Part shown: positions 1 to 5,577 of the stretch, piece by piece
Numbering within the stretch: the stretch's first letter is position 1
How the letters are laid out: each line of letters begins with the position of its first letter
From: an uncultured Collinsella sp.
GTDB taxonomy: Bacteria; Actinomycetota; Coriobacteriia; Coriobacteriales; Coriobacteriaceae
Assembly (NCBI GenBank): GCA_902493615.1
Contig: CABUQK010000073.1
Span: 1 to 9,823 of the forward strand
Reading direction: 5' to 3'
DNA length: 9,823 nt
Translations under genes and position numbers: made by a program
The notes under the pieces: generated by a model
Told to the model about the DNA's origin: nothing
Database searches by the model: none
Seen by the model: the letters and a program-made list of their open reading frames with translations, nothing else

Positions 1-378
1 CCCGAGGAGGCGAAGCGTTACCGCGTCCAGTCTTACATCGACAACATGGGCGATATGCTGGCTGCTGCCGATTTGGTGCTCTCGCGTTCGGGCGCATCGA
101 GCGTGGCCGAGATCGCTGCGCTCGCCGTGCCTTCGGTGCTCGTGCCGTATCCGCATGCGACGGCCGACCACCAAACCACCAATGCCCGTTATCTGGTCGA
201 CGCCGGGGCCGGCGTGCTCTGCGCCGATGCCGATATCGACGGTTTTGCCTTTGCCGATGAACTGCTGCACCTGGTCGATGACGCGGCGGCGCGCGACGCC
301 ATGCGTCAGGCGGCGCGTGGTCTGGCTCAGGATAGGGCCGCCGCTCTTCTGGCGGATGCGGTAGAGGGTTTGCGTTAG
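1..378 (+). CDS. murG: MurG, lipid II synthase (C-terminal part)
   Basis: UDP-N-acetylglucosamine:N-acetylmuramyl-(pentapeptide) pyrophosphoryl-undecaprenol GlcNAc transferase. It adds GlcNAc to lipid I on the inner face of the membrane to give lipid II. The window opens inside the gene in frame 1, and 125 C-terminal residues remain before TAG. Visible landmarks are a YIDNM segment, then the family's donor-binding stretch with SRSGASSVAEIAA (like RSGALTVSEIAA in E. coli), and VPYPHATADHQTTNA, matching the VPFQHKDRQQYWNA region that grips UDP-GlcNAc. The Glu of SVAEI is the residue expected to contact the ribose. The N-terminal acceptor domain lies upstream of the window. murC follows after 97 bases, the usual dcw order murG-murC-murB. 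No truncation is seen other than the window edge. Confidence 0.95.
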   Translation, partial: PEEAKRYRVQSYIDNMGDMLAAADLVLSRSGASSVAEIAALAVPSVLVPYPHATADHQTTNARYLVDAGAGVLCADADIDGFAFADELLHLVDDAAARDAMRQAARGLAQDRAAALLADAVEGLR

Positions 379-458
379 TTAGACGGGATATCGTCGGTCG
401 CCCTCGCGCTGATGCGGTAGGTGCGGTACAGTTAACGGGTTACAGGCAGTGTTTACGC

Positions 459-464
459 AAGGAG
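459..464 (+). promoter_or_regulatory. murC ribosome binding site
   Basis: AAGGAG lies 11 bases before the ATG at 476. It decides that start over the in-frame GTG at 449, which has no upstream Shine-Dalgarno and would add nine residues not typical of MurC. Confidence 0.75.
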
Positions 465-475
465 TACACGAGCAC

Positions 476-1417
476 ATGGCTGATTCCCAGACTGCAACCT
501 CCGCGCCCGAGTTTAAGAGCGCCCACTTTATCGGTATCGGCGGCGCCGGTATGAGCGGCATCGCCCTCGTTCTGCACGAGCGCGGTTATGCCGTTACCGG
601 CTCCGACCTTAAGACGTCACGTTATATCCGCCAGCTTACCCGCGCTGGTGTGAAGGTGCATGTGGGCCATGAGGCCGCCACGATCGACGAGGTCAAGCCC
701 GACGTGGTTGTTGTCTCCACCGCTATTCCGGAGTCTAACCCTGAACTCGTGCGCGCTCGCGAGCTTGGTATTCCCGTGTGGCCCCGTGCCAAGATGCTCT
801 CTGCTTTGGGCCACGGCTACACCACCGTCGCTGTTGCCGGCACGCATGGCAAGACCACCACGTCTTCGATGTGCGCCACCATGCTCGACCGCATGGGTCT
901 GGATCCGAGCTTCCTGATCGGTGGCATCGTCGAGGGCTATGACACGAACGGCAAGAACGGCTCGGGCGACTACTTTGTCGCCGAGGCCGACGAGTCCGAC
1001 AGCTCCTTCCTGTTCCTGAACCCCAACGTAGTCATTGTGACCAACGTCGAGGCCGACCACCTCGATCACTACTCGGGTATCGAGGAGATCGAGGCAACTT
1101 TCGCCAAATTCATGAGCCTGGTGGGCGAGGACGGCACCGTCATCGTCTGCGGTGAGGACCCGCATCTGGTCGAGCTCGCCAAGTCGACGGGTCGTCACGT
1201 GCTTTCCTACGGCTTTGCCGAGAGCAACGACATCGTCTGCATGCACCCGGATGTCAAGGGCATCCAGAGTGACTTTATCGTTCGCTTTGAGGATGGCACT
1301 GAGCATGCCGTAGAGATCAAGAGCAATCCCGGTCGCCACAACATGCTCAACGCCACGGCGGTGCTCACCGTCGCTCATGTCCTAGGCCTTGACATCCAAG
1401 GCGCTCTCGAGCTTTGA
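476..1417 (+). CDS. murC: MurC 5' reading frame (N-terminal and central domains)
   Basis: This open frame would make 313 residues: the UDP-MurNAc-binding and ATP-binding domains, ending in GLDIQGALEL before TGA at 1415. The last six or so residues (after GLDI) are read out of frame. As it stands it lacks the C-terminal domain that positions the incoming amino acid, so by itself it should not be an active ligase. See the whole-gene entry for the explanation. Confidence 0.8.
   Translation: MADSQTATSAPEFKSAHFIGIGGAGMSGIALVLHERGYAVTGSDLKTSRYIRQLTRAGVKVHVGHEAATIDEVKPDVVVVSTAIPESNPELVRARELGIPVWPRAKMLSALGHGYTTVAVAGTHGKTTTSSMCATMLDRMGLDPSFLIGGIVEGYDTNGKNGSGDYFVAEADESDSSFLFLNPNVVIVTNVEADHLDHYSGIEEIEATFAKFMSLVGEDGTVIVCGEDPHLVELAKSTGRHVLSYGFAESNDIVCMHPDVKGIQSDFIVRFEDGTEHAVEIKSNPGRHNMLNATAVLTVAHVLGLDIQGALEL
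1386..1402 (+). repeat. Inverted repeat at the murC frame break
   Basis: GCCTTG (1386-1391) and its perfect complement CAAGGC (1397-1402) flank a 5-base loop, ACATC. The palindromes CCTAGG (1381-1386) and AGGCCT (1384-1389) overlap its left side. The loop is where the alignment says codons are missing, so the hairpin may have promoted a deletion or a base-calling error. That causal link is inference. Confidence 0.5.
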
Positions 1418-1883
1418 GGGCGTCCGTCGTCGCTTTACCCACGTGGGCGATATCGATGGCATCACCGTGGTCGATGATTACGGCCATCACCCCACCGAGA
1501 TCAAGGCGACGCTTGCTGCCGCTTCGTCGCTGGGCTACAAGCACGTCGACGTCGTGTTCCAGCCGCACCGTTATTCGCGCCTGCAGGCCCTGTGTGATGA
1601 CTTTGCCGATGCATTTGCCAATGCCAATAAACTGCTGCTGATTGATGTGTTCTCGGCTGGCGAGATGCCCATTCCGGGTGTTACCTCTAAGATGCTCGCC
1701 GATACCGTGCGCGCCAAGCATCCTGGCAAGGAGGTCGTGTACTGCTCCAGTCGTCTTGAGCTCAATCAGGAGCTCGAGCAGATGGTGGGCGAGGGCGACC
1801 TGCTGCTCACCATGGGTGCCGGTGACGTTACGACCGTCGGTCCCGAGTTCATTGAGTATCTGACTGCCAAGAAAGACGCTTAA
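1389..1883 (+). CDS. murC: MurC 3' reading frame (C-terminal ligase domain)
   Basis: This frame encodes the third Mur-ligase domain, recognisable from about codon 1398 (KALSSFEGVRRRF) to the TAA at 1881. It contains DDYGHHPTEI and FQPHRYSRLQAL, both standard MurC motifs. The only early start is TTG at 1389, without a Shine-Dalgarno sequence, so independent translation looks unlikely. It is best read as the second half of a gene whose frame changed just upstream. Confidence 0.8.
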   Translation: MTSKALSSFEGVRRRFTHVGDIDGITVVDDYGHHPTEIKATLAAASSLGYKHVDVVFQPHRYSRLQALCDDFADAFANANKLLLIDVFSAGEMPIPGVTSKMLADTVRAKHPGKEVVYCSSRLELNQELEQMVGEGDLLLTMGAGDVTTVGPEFIEYLTAKKDA

Positions 1884-1888
1884 GTCTA

Positions 1889-2800
1889 ATGGGTCTGTTT
1901 AACGCCGTCATGGCGCTCTCGGGCATGATCGACACGGATGTGATCGAGGACGAGCGCCTTGCGCGTCATACGAGCTATCGTATCGGCGGCAAGGCCGACC
2001 TCTTTGTGACGTGCCATAGCTATCATGCCCTCCGCCGCGCCGTGGCGGTGCTCGATCGTGAGCAGGTGCCGTGGGTCATCATAGGCAAGGGCTCCAATCT
2101 GCTGGTTGCCGATGGCGGTTATCGCGGCGCCGTCATTTCGCTCGGACGTGAGTTTCAGCGCACGGTTGTTGCCGATGACGGTTGTACGCTGACGGTCGGT
2201 GCGGGCGTGATGTTTGCGCGCCTGATCAACGATGCCCTGTCGCGTAGCCTCTCGGGCCTTGAGTTTGCCGTTGGCATCCCTGGTTCGGTCGGCGGTGCGA
2301 TATCTATGAATGCCGGCACACGGACCGAGTGGATTGGCTCGCTGGTCGAGGATGTCGTAACGTTTGACCCGGCATCCGGCATCAAACATTATGCGGGGTC
2401 CGAGATCACTTGGGGCTACCGAGAATGTAGCCTTCCCCGCAATGAGATCATCCTCGAGTGCGTGCTCAAGCTTAAACCGGCGCCCAAGGCCGACATTCGC
2501 GAGCGCATGGAGCGGTACCTGACGAGGCGCAAGCGTACGCAGCCCATGGGTCGCGCATCCTGCGGGTCGGTCTTTCGCAACCCGCCCGATGCGAGTGTGG
2601 GCAAGCTTATCGAGGATTGTGGATTAAAGGGTTTTTCGATTGGCGGCGCGGAAGTTTCGCCCGTTCACGCTAATTTTATCGTTAATAACGGAACTGCCTC
2701 GGCCGATGACGTTGCCGCGGTTATCAGACATGTGCACGGAAAGGTGAGGGAGGCGTATGGCATCGAGCTCAGACCGGAAGTTAAATTCCTCGGCTTCTAG
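1889..2800 (+). CDS. murB: MurB, UDP-N-acetylenolpyruvoylglucosamine reductase
   Basis: FAD- and NADPH-dependent cytoplasmic enzyme that reduces UDP-GlcNAc-enolpyruvate to UDP-MurNAc, the substrate of MurC. It has 303 residues, the length of the shorter type II enzymes. FAD-domain motifs are RHTSYRIGGKAD (26-37), GKGSNLLV (66-73) and GIPGSVGGAISMNAG (129-143). The substrate-binding C-terminal domain has SCGSVFRNP (224-232), in which Ser227 is the expected proton donor, and RPEVKFLG (295-302), in which Glu297 is the second catalytic acid. GYRECS (176-181) supplies the conserved Tyr-Arg pair. It starts six bases after the murC stop with only a weak purine run (AAGAAAG, 1869-1875) ahead of it, so translation is probably coupled to murC. 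A break in murC could therefore lower MurB output too. Its 3' end overlaps ftsQ by 44 bases. Confidence 0.95.
   Translation: MGLFNAVMALSGMIDTDVIEDERLARHTSYRIGGKADLFVTCHSYHALRRAVAVLDREQVPWVIIGKGSNLLVADGGYRGAVISLGREFQRTVVADDGCTLTVGAGVMFARLINDALSRSLSGLEFAVGIPGSVGGAISMNAGTRTEWIGSLVEDVVTFDPASGIKHYAGSEITWGYRECSLPRNEIILECVLKLKPAPKADIRERMERYLTRRKRTQPMGRASCGSVFRNPPDASVGKLIEDCGLKGFSIGGAEVSPVHANFIVNNGTASADDVAAVIRHVHGKVREAYGIELRPEVKFLGF
2741..2753 (+). promoter_or_regulatory. ftsQ ribosome binding site inside murB
   Basis: The purine run AAGGTGAGGGAGG ends three bases before ATG 2757. Its AAGGTGAGG part gives a normal spacing of seven bases. It lies wholly within the murB coding sequence and supports the overlapping ftsQ start rather than a later Met. 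Confidence 0.6.
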
Positions 2801-4013
2801 AGCATCGAAACCCACCTTCCGCCGCGCCGGAGGGCGTTCCGGCGCGCCTGCCAAACCTCAACGCAATACCGTCGCGCACTCTAAGTCTGTCGGGCATGCT
2901 CGACAGACCAGTCGTCCGGTTGTCGGCTCGCAGCTCGGTAATCGTCCGGCCGCAAAAAAGTCCTCGCGTCCCTCGGTGACGTCAAAGCCTGTTATGGGCG
3001 CCAAGCCTGCCCGTCCCATGGCAACTCCTAAGCCCTCGACGGGAACTAAAGCGCCGCGTCCGAGTCGCACGCTGGGCGCATCGAAACCGCGCTCGCTGAC
3101 ATCGGTGCCGGCTACCGCCAAGAAGCCTTCGGGTAAAAAAGGCGTCAACCCGTTGTCTTCACTTGGGGCGATGGCAAATAAAACGTCAGAGGCCGCTTCT
3201 CTCGTTGCAGGCAAAGGCAAAATCGTGGGCGGCGTTCTGGCTGTCTTGGCCGTGCTCGTCGTCGTTGCCATCGTGGTTATCAACTCTGGATTGTTTACCG
3301 CCACTGATATTCAGATTCAAGGCAGCGAGCATGTGACGAAGCACGATGCTATCCAGCTGATCGATTTGCCCGAGGGGACGTCGCTTTTTAACGTCGATCC
3401 CGACCAGATTACCGAGGACCTCAAGCAGAACCCGTGGGTCTCGGGCGTGGATGTCCAGCGTCAGTTCCCACATACGCTCATCATTACGCCGATGGAGCGC
3501 AAGGTCATTGCAATTGCCTATATCAGCTCCGATGACCTTGCCTGGGCCATCGGGGATGATGACACCTGGATCGCCCCGCTGTCGACGTCGGTCGAAGTGG
3601 ATGACCAGGGCAACGTCATCACGACGGGGCAGGGCTCAAATACCCTGACCGGCATTGATGCCGCACTGGCGCTCGCTAAGCACTATGGCGCGGTGTTGCT
3701 GACTGATGTCTCGGCGGATGTCGCTCCGGTTTCCGGCCAGGCGGTGAGCTCCAAGGCCGTTAAGGCTGGCTTGGATTATGTGCGTGGTTTTTCGAGCGAG
3801 TTCTTGGGACAAGTCAAGGATATTTCCACGCCTTCGGTCGAAGCCATCTCGGCAAACCTCAATAACGGCATTGAGGTGTCGCTGGGCGATTCGAACGATA
3901 TCGTCAAGAAGGAGCGCGTAGTTACCAAGCTGCTTTCGCAGGTAGAGGGCGTAACGTATATCAATGTGCGCTCTCCGGGTAACTATACATTTAGGAACGC
4001 TCCGACCTCGTAG
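2757..4013 (+). CDS. ftsQ: FtsQ/DivIB-type cell division protein
   Basis: Bitopic divisome protein that links early (FtsZ-ring) and late (FtsW/FtsI) division proteins. It has 418 residues. Residues 1-155 form a very basic, Pro/Ser/Lys/Arg-rich, probably disordered cytoplasmic tail. Residues about 156-176 (KIVGGVLAVLAVLVVVAIVV) are a clear transmembrane helix. Residues about 182-250 form the POTRA domain, with IQIQGSEHVTKHDAI, GTSLFNVD and NPWVSGVDVQRQFPHTL. The FtsQ beta domain follows, with GIEVSLGD near 371-378 and VTYINVRSPGNYTFRN at the end. At 418 residues it is longer than the roughly 280 of E. coli FtsQ, and most of the excess is in the tail. It overlaps murB by 44 bases and is followed by ftsZ with no ftsA or ddl between, the arrangement seen in Actinobacteria. 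Function is inferred from domain order and context; sequence conservation in this family is low. Confidence 0.9.
   Translation: MASSSDRKLNSSASRASKPTFRRAGGRSGAPAKPQRNTVAHSKSVGHARQTSRPVVGSQLGNRPAAKKSSRPSVTSKPVMGAKPARPMATPKPSTGTKAPRPSRTLGASKPRSLTSVPATAKKPSGKKGVNPLSSLGAMANKTSEAASLVAGKGKIVGGVLAVLAVLVVVAIVVINSGLFTATDIQIQGSEHVTKHDAIQLIDLPEGTSLFNVDPDQITEDLKQNPWVSGVDVQRQFPHTLIITPMERKVIAIAYISSDDLAWAIGDDDTWIAPLSTSVEVDDQGNVITTGQGSNTLTGIDAALALAKHYGAVLLTDVSADVAPVSGQAVSSKAVKAGLDYVRGFSSEFLGQVKDISTPSVEAISANLNNGIEVSLGDSNDIVKKERVVTKLLSQVEGVTYINVRSPGNYTFRNAPTS
2805..3128 (+). other. Low-complexity KP/RP-rich tail of FtsQ
   Basis: Residues 17-124 of FtsQ contain twelve Lys-Pro or Arg-Pro dipeptides (near residues 19, 34, 54, 64, 72, 78, 84, 87, 93, 102, 111 and 124), often preceded by Ser or Ala. 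Acidic residues are almost absent. This is imperfect protein-level repetition; the DNA shows no exact tandem repeat. Confidence 0.6.
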
Positions 4014-4080
4014 CGCTGGTTGATGCTTTGTTGAGGGGCCATACCACGCCGTTTATCTGGTTTGTTTGGTTTTCACGGTC

Positions 4081-4159
4081 AATTATTTGACTGATACGTT
4101 CATAATGTGCAAACATAATACGGTTTACCTTTGCATTTACTTTCAACCTGAAGGTTAAT
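4081..4159 (+). promoter_or_regulatory. Probable ftsZ promoter region
   Basis: The 199-base gap between ftsQ and ftsZ holds an AT-rich island that stands out from the GC-rich genes. It has TTGACT at 4087, CATAAT at both 4101 and 4114, and a pair TTGCAT (4131-4136) and GTTAAT (4154-4159) separated by exactly 17 bases. No pair is a strong sigma-A match, so the exact promoter is uncertain. No terminator is visible after ftsQ, so read-through from upstream probably adds to ftsZ transcription. Confidence 0.4.
4145..4156. repeat. 12-bp palindrome in ftsZ leader
   Basis: AACCTGAAGGTT consists of two perfect 5-base arms (AACCT and AGGTT) around GA. It overlaps the possible -10 hexamer at 4154-4159, the position expected for an operator. 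No regulator is encoded in the window. Confidence 0.4.
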
Positions 4160-4167
4160 GTGCGCAG

Positions 4168-4177
4168 GGGTCGACCC
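4168..4177. repeat. 10-bp palindrome in ftsZ leader
   Basis: GGGTCGACCC is perfectly self-complementary and lies 35 bases before the ftsZ start codon, between the candidate promoter and the ribosome binding site. It could be a protein-binding site or chance. Confidence 0.3.
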
Positions 4178-4201
4178 ATGCTATGGCTATAACCTTTGTT
4201 C

Positions 4202-4206
4202 GGAGG
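4202..4206 (+). promoter_or_regulatory. ftsZ ribosome binding site
   Basis: GGAGG with six bases to ATG 4213. It selects this start over the in-frame ATG at 4183, which has no Shine-Dalgarno sequence and would add ten residues lacking any family similarity. Confidence 0.8.
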
Positions 4207-4212
4207 ACCGAC

Positions 4213-5367
4213 ATGCACGAGACAGAGATCAACAACTACCTTGCCGTCATTAAGGTGGTCGGCGTCGGCGGCGGCGGTACCAACGCGGTCAATCGAATGA
4301 TCGAAGAGGGCATCCGCGGCGTCGAGTTTGTTGCCATCAACACCGATGCTCAGGCACTCGCGATCTCTGATGCCGATATCAAGGTGCACATCGGCACCGA
4401 CCTTACCCGCGGCCTGGGCGCCGGCGCCAACCCCGAGGTTGGCCGCAAGGCTGCCGATGAGTCTCGCGACGACATTGCCGAGGCGCTCGCTGGCGCCGAC
4501 ATGGTGTTCATCACCTGCGGCGAGGGCGGTGGCACCGGTACCGGCGCTGCTCCCATCGTTGCCGATATCGCGATGAACGAGGTCGGTGCGCTGACCGTCG
4601 CCGTCGTGACCAAGCCCTTCACCTTCGAGGGCCGCAAGCGCAAGAAGAGCGCCGAGGAGGGCATTAAGACCCTCTCCGATTGCGTCGACACCATGATCGT
4701 CATCCCTAACGATAAGCTGCTCGACATCGCCGAGAAGAAGACCACCATGCTCGAGGCCTTCGCGATTGCCGATGGCGTCCTTTCCCAGGGCACCCAGGGC
4801 ATCACCGACCTCATCACCGTCCCCGGTATCATCAACCTGGACTTCGCCGATGTTAAGACCATCATGAAGCAGGCCGGTACCGCCATGATGGGTATCGGTA
4901 CCTCTTCTGGGGACACCCGTGCCGTCGACGCTGCCCAGCAGGCCATCTCCAGCCCGCTGCTCGAGAGCTCCATCGATGGCGCCACGCGCGTGCTGCTCTC
5001 CATCGCCGGTTCCAAGGACCTGGGCATCCAGGAGATCAGCGACGCCGCCGACGTTGTCGCCAACGCCGTCGACCCCGAGGCCAACATCATCTTCGGTACC
5101 GTTGTCGACGAGTCCCTGGGCGATCAGGTGCGTATCACCGTCATCGCTACGGGCTTCTCCGACTCCAACGTCAACCGTCAGGACGAGCTCTTTGCTGCTC
5201 AGCAGTCTCAGAGCAAGGCCGCTGCCTCCGCTGAGCCGCAGCGCACCGCTCCTGCCACGAGCCCGGCTCAGGCCGCTCCGACCCGCAACGTCGGTGGCAC
5301 CGAGCTTCCTAACTTCGGCAACGATCAGTTCGAGCTTCCCGACTTCCTGAAGCGCGGTAGCTTCTAA
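4213..5367 (+). CDS. ftsZ: FtsZ, tubulin-like division GTPase
   Basis: GTP-dependent polymerising protein that forms the Z ring at midcell and recruits the divisome. It has 384 residues. The N-terminal GTPase domain opens with VVGVGGGGTNAVNRM (about 15-29), has AINTDAQAL (41-49) and the tubulin signature GEGGGTGTG (103-111). The Glu at the second position of that motif is the actinobacterial form; most other bacteria have Met. The synergy loop NLDFADVK (208-215) supplies Asp210 and Asp213, which complete the active site of the next subunit. Residues about 320-362 are an Ala/Pro/Ser/Gln-rich linker, and the end FELPDFLKR is the conserved C-terminal peptide that binds partner proteins. All key residues are present. 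The gene follows ftsQ, has its own likely promoter and is closed by an intrinsic terminator. Its codon use is notably C-ending, as expected for a highly expressed gene. Confidence 0.98.
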   Translation: MHETEINNYLAVIKVVGVGGGGTNAVNRMIEEGIRGVEFVAINTDAQALAISDADIKVHIGTDLTRGLGAGANPEVGRKAADESRDDIAEALAGADMVFITCGEGGGTGTGAAPIVADIAMNEVGALTVAVVTKPFTFEGRKRKKSAEEGIKTLSDCVDTMIVIPNDKLLDIAEKKTTMLEAFAIADGVLSQGTQGITDLITVPGIINLDFADVKTIMKQAGTAMMGIGTSSGDTRAVDAAQQAISSPLLESSIDGATRVLLSIAGSKDLGIQEISDAADVVANAVDPEANIIFGTVVDESLGDQVRITVIATGFSDSNVNRQDELFAAQQSQSKAAASAEPQRTAPATSPAQAAPTRNVGGTELPNFGNDQFELPDFLKRGSF

Positions 5368-5393
5368 GTCGTTCTTTGCATTGTTGTGCACAG

Positions 5394-5426
5394 GGGCGTG
5401 TCCGTATGGACGCGCCCTTTTTATTT
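5394..5426 (+). terminator. Rho-independent terminator after ftsZ
   Basis: A 10-bp stem, GGGCGTGTCC (5394-5403) and GGACGCGCCC (5408-5417), has a single G-U pair and a 4-base loop GTAT. TTTTTATTT follows. It lies 26 bases after the ftsZ stop and marks the end of the dcw transcription unit, so pgeF and pst need their own promoter. Confidence 0.93.
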
Positions 5427-5454
5427 CGACTTTGTAAACTAGAACCTCCAATCT

Positions 5455-5472
5455 CTTTACGTTCCCTTTACG
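5455..5472 (+). promoter_or_regulatory. Candidate Pho box (11-bp-phased direct repeat)
   Basis: CTTTACG occurs twice, at 5455-5461 and 5466-5472, separated by TTCC, giving an 11-base period. Read as TTTACG-N5-TTTACG it has the spacing of the Bacillus PhoP box and matches its TT(A/C/T)A(C/T)A half-site at five of six positions. The 7+4 layout is also that of the E. coli PHO box. It is the only regulatory-looking repeat ahead of the pgeF-pstSCAB unit. Binding by a PhoP/PhoB-type regulator is inferred; no such regulator is encoded in the window. Confidence 0.45.
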
Positions 5473-5512
5473 ATTGCCTCCAGCGCAGCAGGTATCCTTT
5501 TAGAGAAGTATG

Positions 5513-5535
5513 ACAGCCGTATAAACGCGGGCTGT
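5513..5535 (+). promoter_or_regulatory. Inverted repeat enclosing a -10-like TATAAA
   Basis: ACAGCC (5513-5518) and GGCTGT (5530-5535) are perfect complements. Between them lies TATAAA (5520-5525), a five-of-six match to a sigma-A -10 box with no good -35 at 16-18 bases. A second weaker -10-like hexamer, TATCCT, is at 5493-5498. Either could serve an activator-dependent promoter for pgeF-pst. In RNA the arms could instead form a hairpin. Confidence 0.35.
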
Positions 5536-5536
5536 A

Positions 5537-5549
5537 GCGGCGATGCCGC
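5537..5549 (+). repeat. Small GC hairpin in pgeF leader
   Basis: GCGGC (5537-5541) and GCCGC (5545-5549) pair perfectly around GAT. With no T-run after it, it is not a terminator. It ends 15 bases before the pgeF Shine-Dalgarno sequence. Confidence 0.35.
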
Positions 5550-5564
5550 GGTACTTGTGTTATT

Positions 5565-5570
5565 AGGAGG
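5565..5570 (+). promoter_or_regulatory. pgeF ribosome binding site
   Basis: A consensus AGGAGG with seven bases to ATG 5578. It rules out the upstream in-frame TTG at 5557, which lies before the site. Confidence 0.85.
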
Positions 5571-5577
5571 CTTTAGT

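Larger units (their letters stand above)
476..1883 (+). pseudogene. murC: MurC, UDP-MurNAc--L-alanine ligase, frame-broken
   Basis: Cytoplasmic ATP-dependent ligase that joins L-Ala to UDP-MurNAc, the first peptide-adding step. All three Mur-ligase domains are encoded but in two frames. Frame 2 (from 476) carries the Rossmann UDP-binding motif FIGIGGAGMSGIA, the ATP P-loop AGTHGKTTT (residues 121-129), EADESD (170-175), TNVEADHLDHY and GRHNMLNATA (286-295). Frame 3 then carries ALSSFEGVRRRF, DDYGHHPTEI, FQPHRYSRLQAL, DVFSAGE and TMGAGDV to the TAA at 1881. Aligned from memory with E. coli MurC (GIDDEAILRALESF), about four residues are missing between GLDI and KALSSF. An 11-base deletion around 1391-1398 would explain both the frame change and the gap, and restoring it gives about 472 residues, a normal length. 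Because MurC is essential, a sequencing or assembly error is as likely as a true mutation. murB follows six bases later. Confidence 0.85.

Noticed and set aside
449..475. GTG at 449 as murC start
   Set aside because: The AAGGAG ribosome binding site lies downstream of it and serves ATG 476.
617..1378. 253-codon minus-strand open frame opposite murC
   Set aside because: Shadow of the murC coding strand, with no domain and no sensible ribosome binding site. Similar shadows lie opposite murB, pgeF, pstS and pstB.
1412..1417. CTT TGA at the end of the first murC frame, identical to the prfB (RF2) +1 programmed frameshift site
   Set aside because: Conserved MurC residues (ALSSF) are already in the new frame from about 1398, upstream of this site, and there is no AGGGGG-like Shine-Dalgarno element three bases before CTT. 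The frame therefore changed earlier, and the match is chance.
4183..4212. Upstream in-frame ATG for ftsZ at 4183
   Set aside because: No Shine-Dalgarno sequence precedes it, while GGAGG sits correctly before ATG 4213, and FtsZ proteins do not carry the extra residues.
4418..4431. GGCGCCGGCGCC palindromic run within ftsZ
   Set aside because: It encodes the conserved Gly-Ala-Gly-Ala stretch (LGAGANPEVG) and results from GC-rich codons.
5394..5426. Riboswitch or attenuator before pgeF
   Set aside because: The hairpin plus T-run is a simple terminator directly after ftsZ, with no alternative anti-terminator pairing seen and no long structured leader.
3991..5451. Long open frame on the minus strand (486 codons) covering all of ftsZ
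   Set aside because: It mirrors the biased codon use of ftsZ in a GC-rich genome. Its product is a low-complexity Gly/Asp/Val-rich string with no recognisable domain, and it runs through the ftsZ terminator and ribosome binding site.
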